Both the position numbers and the translations under genes were made by a program. A stretch of 64,000 nucleotides of DNA from assembly GCA_902729315.2 (NCBI GenBank), contig LR746265.1:689501-753500 (forward strand). The letters are read 5' to 3'. This document shows, piece after piece, positions 32,615 to 44,744 of the stretch. Source of the stretch: Spirodela intermedia (Eukaryota; Streptophyta; Magnoliopsida; Alismatales; Araceae). Position 1 is the stretch's first letter. Every line of letters begins with the position of its first letter. Under the pieces are notes generated by a model, which was not told the DNA's origin, searched no databases, and was given only the letters and a program-made list of their open reading frames with translations.

Positions 32615-35600
32615 ATGGAAGCCGCGACCATCTCTGCTTCACGCCCCATTCTCGTGTCCGGCTCCGGCAGCGCCGGACTCCCGAAATTGGCGTTTCCCCG
32701 CCGGAAGTTTACCGTGCGAGGTCCCCAGGTTAGCTTCTCCGTCTCCAGATTTATGCGGTGCCTGTGCTTGGTGTCATCTATGTTGTTCTCTTGGTTGGGC
32801 TTCACGATGGTGGATCGATTAAAGAGCGTCTTTCTGGCCTACATTTCCGAGTTTGCTTTTTGTGTCCGTCTGGACGAAAGTGTGCCTGGCCCTCGTTGGC
32901 TTTATTTCCAAATTTCCTTTCACCTGAAATATGGGTGATTAAGATTTATAAAGAATACTTCAAGCATGGAACTGCCGTCGAAAGGAGTTAGTTGTGTGAG
33001 ATAGAGTTGATGACGGTATTTGTTGTTAAGTCTGTGAGATAAGCTCTTTTATATCAATAGATTCGAATTTCTTCTAATGCTTCTGTGTTTGAATTAAATT
33101 TTAGTTGCCTTATAAATGCGATTATTTTTATTTATGGTTGATTAGTGAAGATTTTTTTATGTATGAATTGATGCACTTCTGAAAGCAAGTTCTGCCTACT
33201 GGTTTAATCTCTCAACTGGACGTGTTATTCAACAGTTTCTGCAATGGAAGTGTCCGGGCGATTCGAGAGTCACGGTTTATTATGGTGGGATGTGTTCATG
33301 TAATCTGACGAACTCCAGTGGAGGGCCAAGACGTCGCAACAATTTGAAAATTGACAAGAAGGAATCAGCATGCGGTCTTATTTTCCGTCCTGTTCAGGCA
33401 TTTCACAGCTTATCCTCTCATTATCTGTTGGTGCTTAATCATCACGGAAGTTTGAAATCTTTGCGATCTTTAGTCGTCCTACACAAGATAAAATATTGGA
33501 AAGAGAAATTCTGGCACTCTTTCTCGATCTTTTTCTTTCGTCTAGCCGTGGGTGTGATGCTCATACTGTCAGTTTCGGTTAGCATCAACAAGTCACCAAC
33601 ATGTACGTATATTCCTTGATGGATTTTTTTGTCTGGACTTTGGGATTTGGTTTACTATATGAACTGTGATTTCTAACTATTTACTATAATGGCTTATGAT
33701 AACCCTAATTTGTATCTGACGCTAAATTTAGGGGCACTTAATGAAGAAAATCTCCTTTTCTTGGAGGCATGGAGAACAGTTGATCGTGCATATTTTGACA
33801 AAAGCTTTAACGGGCAAAGTTGGTTTAGGTATCGTGAGGAAGCACTACGCAATGAACCAATGAATACACGAGAGGAGACATGTATGGGCTTTGACTTTAT
33901 AACTATGAATTGCCCGAGATTATATCTGTCATTATTTGAAATAGTTTGTTGATGTTTCATTTTCAGTCTATCACACTTCTGGTGTATGACCATATGAATA
34001 TGACGTCATGTGTTTTATATTTATATGGTTTTGATGTTCGCGTGCAAAACCATGATGCTTTAGCAATTTGACATTTTGATCGGAGTGAAACATGCTTATG
34101 AAGATATTTCTCTGCTGTGTGAAGCATGGAGGAAAAATCTCCTGTGAGACTGCCATAGGATTTCCTATGCATTTTTGACTTGCTCGTCTATCTAAAAATG
34201 GCTAATGGTTAGATAATTGTAATTTTATCTTCTCTCTTTTCGTGTGCTTGCCTTGTATGTGTAAAGCAGTCCTTTTACCTGCGGGATGCATTCTATTAGA
34301 AAGCCACGACATCTACTGCTTCCCAATTTTTTTCTCTTATATCTGTGCACCTGTTCTTTTTTCCGCCCCCATAAAATACCTAGATATGACTCTCTTAGAT
34401 TTTCTCGTAAGCATTCACTCAAGTCTATTTCTAAAATCTTGTATATAAATCGTGTCTAGATATGGCGATCAAGAAGATGCTTTCGACACTTGATGATCCT
34501 TTTACTCGCTTTCTAGAACCTGAAAAATTCAGGAGTTTGCGGGTAAACATTCTGACTCCGCATTCTTTTTCCCCCTTTAGGCTTTGGGGTTAGGCACGTA
34601 GTTGAGAAACCTCAGCATGCGCATGAATCTATCCTAGTGGCAATTTTTTTAGATCTTTCAACTAAAAACTTTCACCTTTATTTGAAGGCAGTCTGGCACT
34701 CAAGGTGCTCTCACCGGTGTTGGGTTGTCGATTGGGTACCCTACAAGACTTGACGGTTCAGGTCTTGTGGTCATATCAGCATCTCCAGGGGGACCTGCGA
34801 GTAAGGCTGGAATTCTTCCTGGAGATGTTCTTCTGACGATTAACAATAAAAGTACAGAGGACATGGATATTTATGATGCTGCAGAGCGATTGCAGTAAGT
34901 ATCCATTTTTTCAGTAATTTATTTGCACTTCTTATGACAATTAATTGTCTAACTATATAGACAAGAAAGCCATCACAGTCAACTTTTTAAGAAGAAGAAT
35001 CTTGATGGTCCGCTGTGTTATTTATGTGAAGAACTGGATGCCTTCAAGGGGTTCATCGTAATGATATCTACGTTGGTGGTTATTTTTGGCTTCGTGGTCC
35101 TAAATGATGCCATTTCGATATGAATTCTGATTGTGTACAACAATAGGCCCTGGCTGAATGCAAAATAGAAAGTAGGAGGTTGGTCAAGATATGAATATCT
35201 GTGCTCAAGGAAATTTTCCAAGGAGAGTGGTACCAACCTAGACCTTCCGAGATTTCCTCTCCTGGCGCACATAAGTGAACAGTGCTATTTTTCTCCCGAT
35301 TGTATTCCGCTCTCTTTCCTTTTCTTATCATCTAACATAGCAATTCTGGGAGTCACAGGATTGGTTATATAGGGAACACTTGAAGGTGTTCTGAAGGCCA
35401 TGAATAGGACCTATTTTGTGAAATATTCCTCAAAATTACGGAATAAAATATTTGAAAATTTTGTGAGGTTTGCCTCAGAGATGAGGTGGCTCCTCAATGC
35501 CTTGAGCCGGGCAATGCAAAAAGATTTTCGCCAGTTGCCGTACCTAAATATGAGAACAAAGATGAGAAGACCTTTCATGTGCTTCATGCTCATTGAGAAC

Positions 35601-38600
35601 AAAGATGATGAAATAAGAATAAAGGAAAAAACTACCGTACTATCTTCTGCATGTTTATAGAAGTTTTCTACGATTTATCCATTATTATATAGTTTTCCCT
35701 TTTGTGCATGGCTGCACTGTTTTTCTTTTCTTTCTGCTGTCTGCAACCCATTCTTTTTGTTTATTATTCGTCAACGAGTTTGCAATTTATCTCCAAAGCC
35801 TCTCATGTGGTACTTCCAAATCCTAATGTTTCTCAGAGGGCCTGAAGGAAGCTCGGTGGAATTGGACATTCGGAGTGGTTCTGAAATTAAGCACATTGCT
35901 TTAACGTATGGCTTCTGATGTGTTCCTTGATTATCATAAATATGGCATAGCATACAAAACTCTGGACATTCTTCAACTTGAGTCTCTTGTGTAGGAGGGC
36001 AAAAGTTACCTTAAACCCTGTGAAGTCTATACTCTGTGATGTTGCTGGCACTGGGAAAAATGATTCCAGAATTGGATATATTAGGTTGACGACCTTCAAC
36101 CAAAATGCTTCAGGTAACCATGATTCTTGCTATTATCCCTTTTTATGGTACAGAAAAGCGTGTTGTTGACGAAATGACTCTGTTCTATGTTCATATGCGC
36201 TTTTTACCTAGTTAATCATCACAGATTCAGCAAATTGTACAAATACTAGTTCGGGTTAGCGTTGTTATGGATGCCTGTAGAATCAAGTTAGTAAATGCAG
36301 CTTTCTCCTCTTTTGAGGGCCGATCTATGAATAATTCAGTATATATTTTTCTTTCCCCTTCTATGCAAGTATATTTAATAGGAAGTTCACAATGTGGTAA
36401 ATATATTGTCGATAGATTTTATGGAATGCTTTAGAAGAGCTCCTTTTTTAAAAGTTTTTTATTTTAAATTTTCCAGTATAAATGAGTTATTAAATAAATA
36501 AATGGACTTCTATATTTACATAATCAATTTTTCTCATACTAATCTGCAGCTTTTAAATCAACATCAAAATTTCTTATTTGATATGTCACTGAGTTGTTTG
36601 CTCTTTTTATTTGTTGCATCTACGGTAAGGAAAAAGACTGTTTAGACTAGTCAGTTACACGCATAACTTTTCATAAGTTCTGATATTACTTTTTCTGCTG
36701 ACATATGATCGCCCCTATTTCTATTCTTCCAGGTGCGGTGAAGGAAGCTATAGAAAGACTAAGAGGCGATAATGTTAAAGCTTTTGTTTTGGACCTTCGG
36801 GATAACAGGTACTATGTTCATCACTTATGAGAAGAGACTTTCATCCTTGACCGACAGACATGATTTGATGCACTGGTCTCTGGTACAGTGGTGGTCTTTT
36901 CCCGGAAGGAATTGAGATTGCCAAGATCTGGTATGCTTCTGGTCTCCTTGAAATATTGTATTGTCTCATTTTTTTCTTAATTTCGGTGACATGAATATTC
37001 TATCAATTTGTAGCATCTCAAAAATTTTCTGGACATAAATATTTAAATTTATTGATGAAATTGAAAAGTTTCTATCCCTTTAAATGGCTTTTGAAGTCTT
37101 GTGTAAAGTCTGGGAAGATTACCGCCACACTCAGTGGCCCAAAATATTTTCCTCCAAAAAAAAAAAGATGAACGGCATTGCGTGTATTAACAGAACATTG
37201 AATTCGTAAGAATTGCAGCGTGGAATCTGTGTATTAACAGAAAAATTAATTAGTAAGGCCTGCAGCGTTGAATCTGTGTATAGACCGCGAATTCTTTTTT
37301 TGCACATGACCTTTGTTTGTTCTAACAACCATTTGGAGGTATGCTATTTCAGGTTGCAGAAGGGTGTGATCGTGTATATTTGTGATAGTCGTGGTGTTCG
37401 TGATATATATGAGACGGATGGAAGTGATGCGATTGCAGCATCAGAACCACTGGCTGTTTTGGTATATTCTTAGTTTTAATTCTCTAAATTTCGGAGAACT
37501 TTGATATTATAAGGTCTCGCGGTTTCTATTTTAAGGAGATCGTTGATGCCTCAAGCTCTGTCCTTTCCTCCGATAATATCAATACTTGTTAATTCACAGA
37601 TATAAATTTGACTCTTTTTTTTATTATTGAAAACTTCACGCAGTAATTTAGTATGCGCGATGATTAATCCGTCCACATCGATCTTCCCGTATTATATTTT
37701 TTAAAAGATGCAATATTAGCCCAGTAATCTGATTCTGGCCTTTCTCTGGGTCTCAGGTAAATAAAGGAACTGCGAGTGCAAGTGAGATCCTGGCAGGAGC
37801 TCTGAAGGACAACAAGAGGGCGATGATATTTGGGGAGCCCACATTTGGAAAAGGGTAAACGATCCCGGAGAGCCCGATTCTCTTCTCGAAATCTCCAGAT
37901 TTCACCACCCATCATCTCAGAAAGCGACCATTTCTGCATATCACTGCAGGAAGATCCAGTCAGTTTTCGAGCTCTCAGATGGCTCTGGGCTAGCTGTTAC
38001 AGTGGCCCGCTACCAGACACCCGCTCACACCGACATTGACAAGGTTAAATCCTAACCCTCGATCATAAAAACCCCCCGACTGGCCACAGCTGATGAGAGG
38101 AACTCGTGCTATAATATAACATCATGAACCGATTTTATTAGGAAATCATGATTCAAAAAACCCGGAGCATTTTTATTTTGGACTTGAGATTCTGGGGTCT
38201 AAATCTAGGAAAAAAAATAATCTGGCCAACATCCCTGGGCCTCTGTCTATTTCTAAGATTTTCACAATACCCAGTGTATTTTTAATTTTGGATACGAAAA
38301 TATGGAGAAAAATTGAACCGCCAGCATCTGAAAATTAAAGTATCACAATTATAGCACTCCCCAGCCTTTGACTATTTTTATGCTTTTGACATGACCCACT
38401 GTATGTTTTTATTTTTTTGGATTTTTTGAGACCTAAATAGAGAGAGAAAAAAAAAAACGTGCCGACACCTTTTGGCCTTTGTGTGTTTTCAAGCTTTTCC
38501 TTTGTTATTTTCGGTTTTGGAGTTGATTTTGGCGACCTAGATATAGAAAAATAATCCAGTGCATTGTCATTTTTTGGACTTTATTCTGAGATCCATATCT

Positions 38601-38843
38601 GGGGAAAAAATCCACCAAAACCCAAGCCTCTGCCCATCTCTACAAGCTTTTGAGGACTGCACTATCACTGACTATTTACCCATTCTCTCTCTCTCTCTCT
38701 GTGCCTGTGGTTACGTGAAGGTGGGCGTGATTCCAGACCATCCGCTGCCAGCGTCCTTCCCATCGGATGGGGATGGGATTTGCCGCTGTCTGAAGGATCC
38801 TTCCCTGTGCAACTTGAACAGTACAAGGCTGTTCTCCAGGTGA
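32615..38843 (+). CDS. CTPA: C-terminal processing peptidase CtpA (D1 protease), plastid
   Basis: Thirteen exons: 32615-32728, 33236-33602, 33732-33881, 34460-34542, 34692-34894, 35837-35905, 35995-36113, 36733-36808, 36889-36930, 37353-37461, 37757-37854, 37950-38043 and 38721-38843. They encode 548 residues. A Ser/Arg-rich transit peptide is followed by a hydrophobic thylakoid-transfer segment (about 141-156, [13 protein letters not shown]). Then come the helical N-domain ([26 protein letters not shown]), a PDZ domain ([12 protein letters not shown] to SVELDI) and the S41 catalytic domain. Ser451 in KGTASASEI and Lys476 in GEPTFGKG lie 25 residues apart, as in the E. coli Tsp Ser-Lys dyad. 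The family trims the D1 C-terminus in the thylakoid lumen. An in-frame ATG at 32564 could add 17 residues; 32615 has the better context. Exon 2 might hide an unseen small intron after VQ. Confidence 0.93.
38150..38670. repeat. Degenerate ~130-base tandem repeat in the last CtpA intron
   Basis: About four diverged units. Each runs CCxGTGxATTTTTATTTTGGA, then GAGAxCTAxATxTxGAAAAA, then GCCTxTGxCTATTT and a TTTT run. They fill most of the 38044-38720 intron. Confidence 0.65.
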
Positions 38844-39913
38844 GCAGCTTCGATCAGTGATTTGCCCCCCCCTTCCTTTCTTCACCAAGATGGCGCCATT
38901 CAATACCCGAAATCAGCAGATATAATTTCAATCCCTCCCTTTTCTTTTCCTTTTTTATTATTTTTAATTCCATTTTAACTGATATTCCCTCTTCTGACTG
39001 CTGGTTCAGTCTGTAAAGATGGGTGGATGAATGAATGAATGAATGAATGAATGAGTCCCCTTCACTTGCTGGTGCTGAATTACTTGCATTTTTCCGATCT
39101 CTTTAAATTATAAATAACTTTGGTTAGATCCTGAGATTACTTAAAGATTTAACCGATTTTCTCGATCCATTGCCACAACATCTTTAATCATTATATGGAA
39201 ACCATTAGTTTCTGCAGCATTATGTACCCTTTTATATTGAGATCAGAAATAACTCGATGAACTCGGAAGAAAACGAAAGGTGTCGCCATTTTTCTAACTT
39301 GTGATTGACGATCATTATTACATGATGATGCTTATGATTACATGATGATCGATCAGGAAATAACTCGATGAACTCGAAAGAAAAACAGGAGGTGTCGTCA
39401 TTTCTCTAACTTGATCTTATTATGTGATTGATGATCATTATTACATCATGCTGCTTGTGATTACATGATGTTCTACCTGTTCTCAGAACGACACAATCGC
39501 CTGAAGATTATAGTCGTCCCGTAGAATTCGACCCATTTCCTCATCGAGCGAAGGCGAAGGGTACGAAATAAATCAGACTGATTGATTTCTCGATCAACAG
39601 TAATGTGTGAGATCTTTTGTTTTTTATTTTTATTTCGCTGTGATGGACACGATCATTGTGGAGCCCACCAGGCTATAAAGCTCCAGCGATTTCTAAAAGG
39701 GGAAGGGAAAGAGGGGGGGGGGGGGAGGTGTTGTGACCCTCGGATGCAATCAAAAGCTGCGACGTGATTGCGACGCCGTTGTGATAATAGCTCCTGGGAG
39801 TCTTCAATGTGAGCTTGCGACTGGAGCTGATGGGCCAGGCGGTGCCTTGACCGACATGGGAATCATTCAAGACCCTACTCATACGAACAGACGAGGCTCA
39901 GTCCCCATCTACG

Positions 39914-39952
<39 letters not shown>

Positions 39953-41022
39953 AACACAAGCATACGAAAATGGTCACGGACTGGGGCCCTTTCTTGCAAT
40001 AAATTAAGCCGACGTGGAAAATTCTATAGTTTTTTTAATCACCTCTCTCTCTATATATATATATATATTTATGTGCATGTATATGCATAATTTCCTTAAG
40101 TACCGACTCTGAGTACGGAAATGGTAATTGCTCATGGCTTCACGAAACAGAGGAAGGCAAATTAGAAAAACTCTGAAAACTGTCTGTCTCTGTCTCTGTG
40201 TCTATGTGCCTCTCTCTCTAGGCGCAAAGTAAGTACTAGGGAAGATCCTTGTGAAACTATTAAAGACACTTCTCCAACGTATGAACCCTGGGGATTAGAA
40301 GGCCGTGTCCCTCTCGATTCACGAGAATCTACTACATTCAACGAAAATCACCCGGGCCACACGCTTCGAGCGCAGTAGATAATAATATCTACTGGGCAAG
40401 TCACCGTCCTCTCTCTCTCTACATTCCGGACGGGAATGGGAACATCCGGTGGTGGAGGCGATGACAGCGAGGCGGAGGGGCAATCTTCCTGTGGCGGACG
40501 TCAGGAGGTTCAGAGACCGCCCGTGGTCAGATGGAAACGTCACAGAAGGCTGCCATGGACCGGCAATCGATCACGGAGAAGAAGCTCCCCCCCGGGTTGA
40601 CGTGAGCGTGACGCTCACGTTTACCGCCCCGAGCTCGGATGGGGGGAAACCCTAAACCGGGGGGTGAAATCCGAATCCTCTCTCTCTCTCCTGGGAACGG
40701 GCTGAAGGAATAAAGAGACTACGGGAGGTAGAACAGAGGTCATTATTAGATTCATGTTCCGGAACGGGAGTCCCCACCCCGGGCATGGAGGCCAAGGCCT
40801 GGTTCTCTCTCTCCCGGCACGCAGAGACAAGGGCAGCATTCATGGCCCTGGGAAATGAACAAATAAGATTAATTTGACTGGGGATCGCCCTTGACTGTTG
40901 CTGCCTTCGTGTTTGACTGGAAATTAATACGGCTGATCCGCCTCAGAATACCCATCCCAGTTTTAAAAAAAGTAATGGTGATCAACAGGCGTGTGGAAGG
41001 GGTGAGAGAGAGAAAAGCGGGG
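38844..41022. other. Intergenic region between CtpA and cupin genes
   Basis: Contains a GAAT run (about 39028-39052), the tandem duplication at 39240-39475, a G tract at 39713 and CT and TA microsatellites (39920-39950 and 40053-40070). Short frames here are not convincing. Confidence 0.55.
39240..39475. repeat. Tandem duplication, ~115-base unit, two copies
   Basis: Each unit runs AGGAAATAACTCGATGAACTCG-like sequence, AGGTGTCG, CATTTxTCTAACTTG, GATTGAxGATCATTATTACAT and TGATTACATGATG. Confidence 0.85.
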
Positions 41023-41318
41023 TTATCTGTCCGAAGAATCAAACTTGTAGTGCTTGTCGACGGCGACGGAGACTTCCCAGGTGCAACTGAGGCCCTTGGG
41101 GATGACGACGAGATCGCCGGCGCCGAATTCCACGAAGTCGGAGGAGCCTTTGGTGAAGGCCTTCACCTTCCCCCGGAGGAGGTAGCACGTCTCCTCCGCT
41201 TCGAACTTGAGGGGGAAGCTCCCTGGCGGACAACCCCACCTGCAACAAGGCAGCGGAGAGAAGGAAGAGGGATGGAGAGCTCTTAGAAGGGTAATGGAAC
41301 CGTGCTTTATCTCAGAAG

Positions 41319-41360
<42 letters not shown>

Positions 41361-41538
41361 GGAGAGAGGGAGAGAGGGGGAGAGGGGGAGAGAGAAAGAG
41401 AGAGAGAACTTACTTGGGCCACGACCTGACGCCCAATTCCAAGAGGCGACTCTCAGGTGGGTTCCTCTCGACGACGATGCCAAGACTGTTGGAAGGGGAC
41501 GCTGCTCCCCCCGTCTCTGGGTCGGGCTGCGAGGCCAT
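41023..41538 (-). CDS. Small cupin (RmlC-like, ureidoglycine-type cupin_3 family)
   Basis: Two exons, 41538-41414 and 41239-41023, encode 113 residues. They read NPPESRLLELGVRSWPKWGC, FPLKFEAEETCYLLRGKVKAF, VEFGAGDLVVIPKGLSCTW and EVSVAVDKHYKF, as in small plant cupins of the At3g04300/At4g10300 type. One beta-barrel cupin domain is present. The usual metal-binding His cluster is largely missing, since the YLLRGKV strand lacks HxH. The exon junction (AA|G TGG) restores the conserved WPKWGC block. The biochemical role of these short plant cupins is not established. GA tracts fill the intron and the 5' flank. Confidence 0.88.
41320..41412. repeat. GA-rich microsatellite inside cupin intron
   Basis: GA and GGGAGA repeats occupy most of the 174-base cupin intron. 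As read on the gene strand it is a CT tract. Confidence 0.9.
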
Positions 41539-41586
41539 GGGCAAAGAACTCGCTCACAATTGCACGGAGAGAGACACAGAGACAGG

Positions 41587-41589
<3 letters not shown>

Positions 41590-41619
<30 letters not shown>

Positions 41620-41744
41620 AGAAGAAGAACGGGGACGAAGCAATGGAGAGAGAGCAGTAACGTGGGTTTACGGGGGGGAGAGTATAAAACAACAGGAGAA
41701 AGTCATTGGAAGAACAACAAGATAAGAAGAGGTTGGTTGGTTGT

Positions 41745-41780
<36 letters not shown>
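41590..41780. repeat. GAA and GA microsatellites upstream of cupin gene
   Basis: A GAA run at about 41595-41628 and a GA run at 41748-41779, in the expected leader and promoter of the cupin gene. Confidence 0.9.
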
Positions 41781-41781
<1 letters not shown>

Positions 41782-44053
41782 AGTCAAAGTTGTCTGTCAT
41801 GTTTGTCGTGGGACTTCTCTGATCGCTTCTGCAGGTAAGTATACACACGACAGCCGCATGACGGCGCGGACTGGGCATAAAACCAGGGGATCCGAATCTT
41901 TTCACTGCGCCATCTCTCTCTCTCTCTCTCCCGGTCCAAGACTCATTGCCGTTTGCCGGCATGCGTACGGTCTCCCCAACATGTCGCTATGTACCAAAAG
42001 CACTCCCGGCCGGACACAGGGGGGCCTTCTTCCCATCCCCCCTGCCCATCCATCCATGCACCATGTACCATCCCAATCGGTTACTGCGATAACTCTCCAC
42101 ATCCCACTAACGCCTTTTTCCGACAAGTATGCATCACGTGCAATATTACTAGAGAGAGAGAGAGGTTATTTTTTGAGAAATAGGGGCCAACTCACCCGAA
42201 TCATCTAACAGTAGACGAAATATTTGTATATATATTATAAAACAACTACCAATATTTTAGAGGATTTTACATATGTAGCCATGAGGCATCTTGTGGGAAC
42301 TCGCCATGTGTCGACACGTCGCACGTGCCGACAAAACCTTGACCGTTGACCAGGTGCGGACCCGCTGTTTCCGCCGTCATCGGCGGGTCCCGTCCGCATG
42401 TGGAACGGGGTGGGGAAGACTGCGGCTTCATTTTTCCGCACGTGTGGGGGAGGAAAACGACAGTTTCGGGCCAGAGAGAGGGCCCGCGGGGGACGTGGCG
42501 GGCCACAACGACGTTCAGCAGCAACACGACACCAAAAGGCTGACCGGGCCTGGGCGCGGCCCGGCCCATATAAACTCACAGGAGCCTGATTTAAAGCCCA
42601 ACCCAGGAAAAAGGACAATGGGCCCGTGGGCCCGGCCCATTGGCACCCCCCCATGCAGCCCATGCCTGAAACAAGGAAAGAGGACAGTCTTTTCACCAGC
42701 TCCCCTCCCATTCCAGCTGGGATGATTGATGGGGAGGTTTTAAATGAGGATATTTGGGTGGGTGAGAGCAGATCCTGTGGAAGGGAGATGGAATGACTCT
42801 GACTACGGAGAGTTGACCAATTTAGTCGCGATGATTGATGAGCTCCACATTAGAGAGCCGTAGAAGCCGACTGTAAGGGTCCAGACATGGACTGTTCTCT
42901 GAATCAGCTCGAGAATGCGAGAAGGCAGAGGTCAGGCCCCTCTCCATAGTCCTAATTAAGGAATGTGGATGAGCCATTAATCGATGCCAGAGGTCAACAT
43001 CAGAAGATGATTCGAAGAACAGTTTCTATGAAGGTGGTCATTTGCTGAGACAAATGAAAAAAGAGAGGATCATGACTGATCAAGCTGACCACGGGAATTC
43101 ATCTGAGAAGAGGAAAACCAATCAGGGAGATCATTCCCACTTGTTGTGCCACCCACACTCGAGCAACAGAAACCAATGTTGGATCCTTGTGGAGGCTGAA
43201 GAACCTCACAGTATCCTCATCGGGCAAGGACCCGAGAAATCTGATAAGAAAACTAATCCTAGAAACAACGGAGGAAGAATGCCCAACGGTGAACATGGCA
43301 GAAGATTGAGGGTTCGTTGGTGGAAAGTTGAATTAGAACAGTTACAAATGGCACGAAAAACGAAAGGGGGTTAAGGTAAGAATCCAAGGCGTAGATATGG
43401 AATACGATCGACAACATAGACAATGCATTTACATGCATTCCAATTCCTATTCGATGTCCTCCTGCAGAACATCGAAACTGGGATATTGGGAAAGGACGAG
43501 GAATTTGACAGAAATAAACTTAGACCCTCTGGTAGTGACTCTTCTCTTATGAAATCTGAGGGCCATCTCTCCCAGACATGCCACACCAGATTGCTACGAC
43601 TGAAAAAGGGATACAGACGCACTTGCAAGCGCGGTCAACGAACAGAATGGAGTAGAGTATATGAGCAAGATACAATGGCACGTACAAATGGCGACGTCGC
43701 CACAGACTCCCGGGGACTTCGGCCCGCTAAAGCCGCACAGAAGAGACAAGCCGAGGACGACTCGAAGAAATACTTAGGCGCCATTGTGCATCAGGTTATA
43801 CCAGAAATCAGTACCCCAAAATCAGATAAAATAGCAAGAGATTTCTCACTCCGTGTAAGCCCCAAAATGAGACGACAGCGCCTCCGCCACGAATAAGGGA
43901 AAACCAAAACCAGGGGGATTCCCTCCCCCCAAGAAACCCTACCTAACGACGACAATGAATCAGGCGCCACCATTCGTCGTCTCCTGGAAGGAAAGGGAAG
44001 GAAAGGAAAGGAATGAAACGCCGCGAATATCGTCCAGCGAGTTCCGGAGGCAT
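41781..44053. other. Intergenic region between cupin and SMAP1-like genes
   Basis: The stretch 42550-42660 is dense in GGCCCA/TGGGCC motifs and contains CCATATAAA, like a promoter, but I cannot attach a gene to it. Frames at 43042-43374 and 43423-43896 show no recognisable family. Confidence 0.5.
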
Positions 44054-44293
44054 CTACCAGAAGTCAGAATCATCGAAGTCGTCCTCGAAGGAGTTGAAGA
44101 AGTCAGCGTCGACGGGCTGGCGGTCGAGCTCGCTGAAGATCTCGTCGTCCACATCCATCCCCACGGGGAGCAAGGTGCTATCATCCTCTATCAGCTCCTG
44201 CAGATACAGGTTGTACAGCGGCGACGGCTTCATTCTCTCCTCCCCTTCCGCAACTGACTCCTCGCTGGAGACACCTTCAGGCTGCCTCAGCAT
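44054..44293 (-). CDS. SMAP1-like small acidic protein
   Basis: A single exon of 79 residues. The acidic, aromatic C-terminus DADFFNSFEDDFDDSDFW matches the conserved F/D-rich tail of Arabidopsis SMALL ACIDIC PROTEIN 1, a nuclear peptide in the 2,4-D/auxin response linked to the COP9 signalosome and proteasome. A GMDVDDE block before it fits the same family. The N-terminal 40 residues (MLRQPEGVSSEES...) are not conserved to my knowledge. Site II motifs (GGCCCAC and GGCCCAT, 44372-44405) sit about 80-110 bases upstream. The length is slightly above the roughly 60 residues usual for SMAP1. Confidence 0.65.
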   Translation of the reverse strand: MLRQPEGVSSEESVAEGEERMKPSPLYNLYLQELIEDDSTLLPVGMDVDDEIFSELDRQPVDADFFNSFEDDFDDSDFW

Positions 44294-44608
44294 TATATAG
44301 TCCTACCGCTGGTGCTGATGACGCGATATGACGCCATCATCGCTTCCCGCCCAATTCTTTGCGGTTTTGAGCGGCCCACTTTGACAAGTGTAACCTGCGG
44401 CCCATGTAGATCTCAATTTTTTTAATTACACGTGGACCAATGCCAGTCATGATAGAGGAGAAAACGGTAGTATTCACTTTCCTCACCTAGAAACTAACGG
44501 AAATAGCCTCCACCAGTGTTCAGTTCAGGCCCCTTCAATCCACAAGATGAAGGGTAATATCGACTTTTAGCTTCAACTTTCCCTGAATTTTTGGTAGAGA
44601 GAGAGAGC

Positions 44609-44640
<32 letters not shown>

Positions 44641-44744
44641 TGGAACCCTTTCCATCAAGATGATGAAAGATCAAGGGTCAGAAATTATCCAGGAATTTAT
44701 ATAATTATTATGCGAAGGTGGTGGGTCCGACCAATAGACCAGGC
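44294..44744. other. Intergenic, SMAP1-like promoter and pfkB 3' flank
   Basis: Site II motifs near 44372-44405 and a GA tract at 44599-44637. No gene seen. Confidence 0.55.

Noticed and set aside
43042-43896. Two frames of 110 and 157 codons between cupin and SMAP1-like genes
   Set aside because: Composition is biased, with no domain, no good start context and no continuation.
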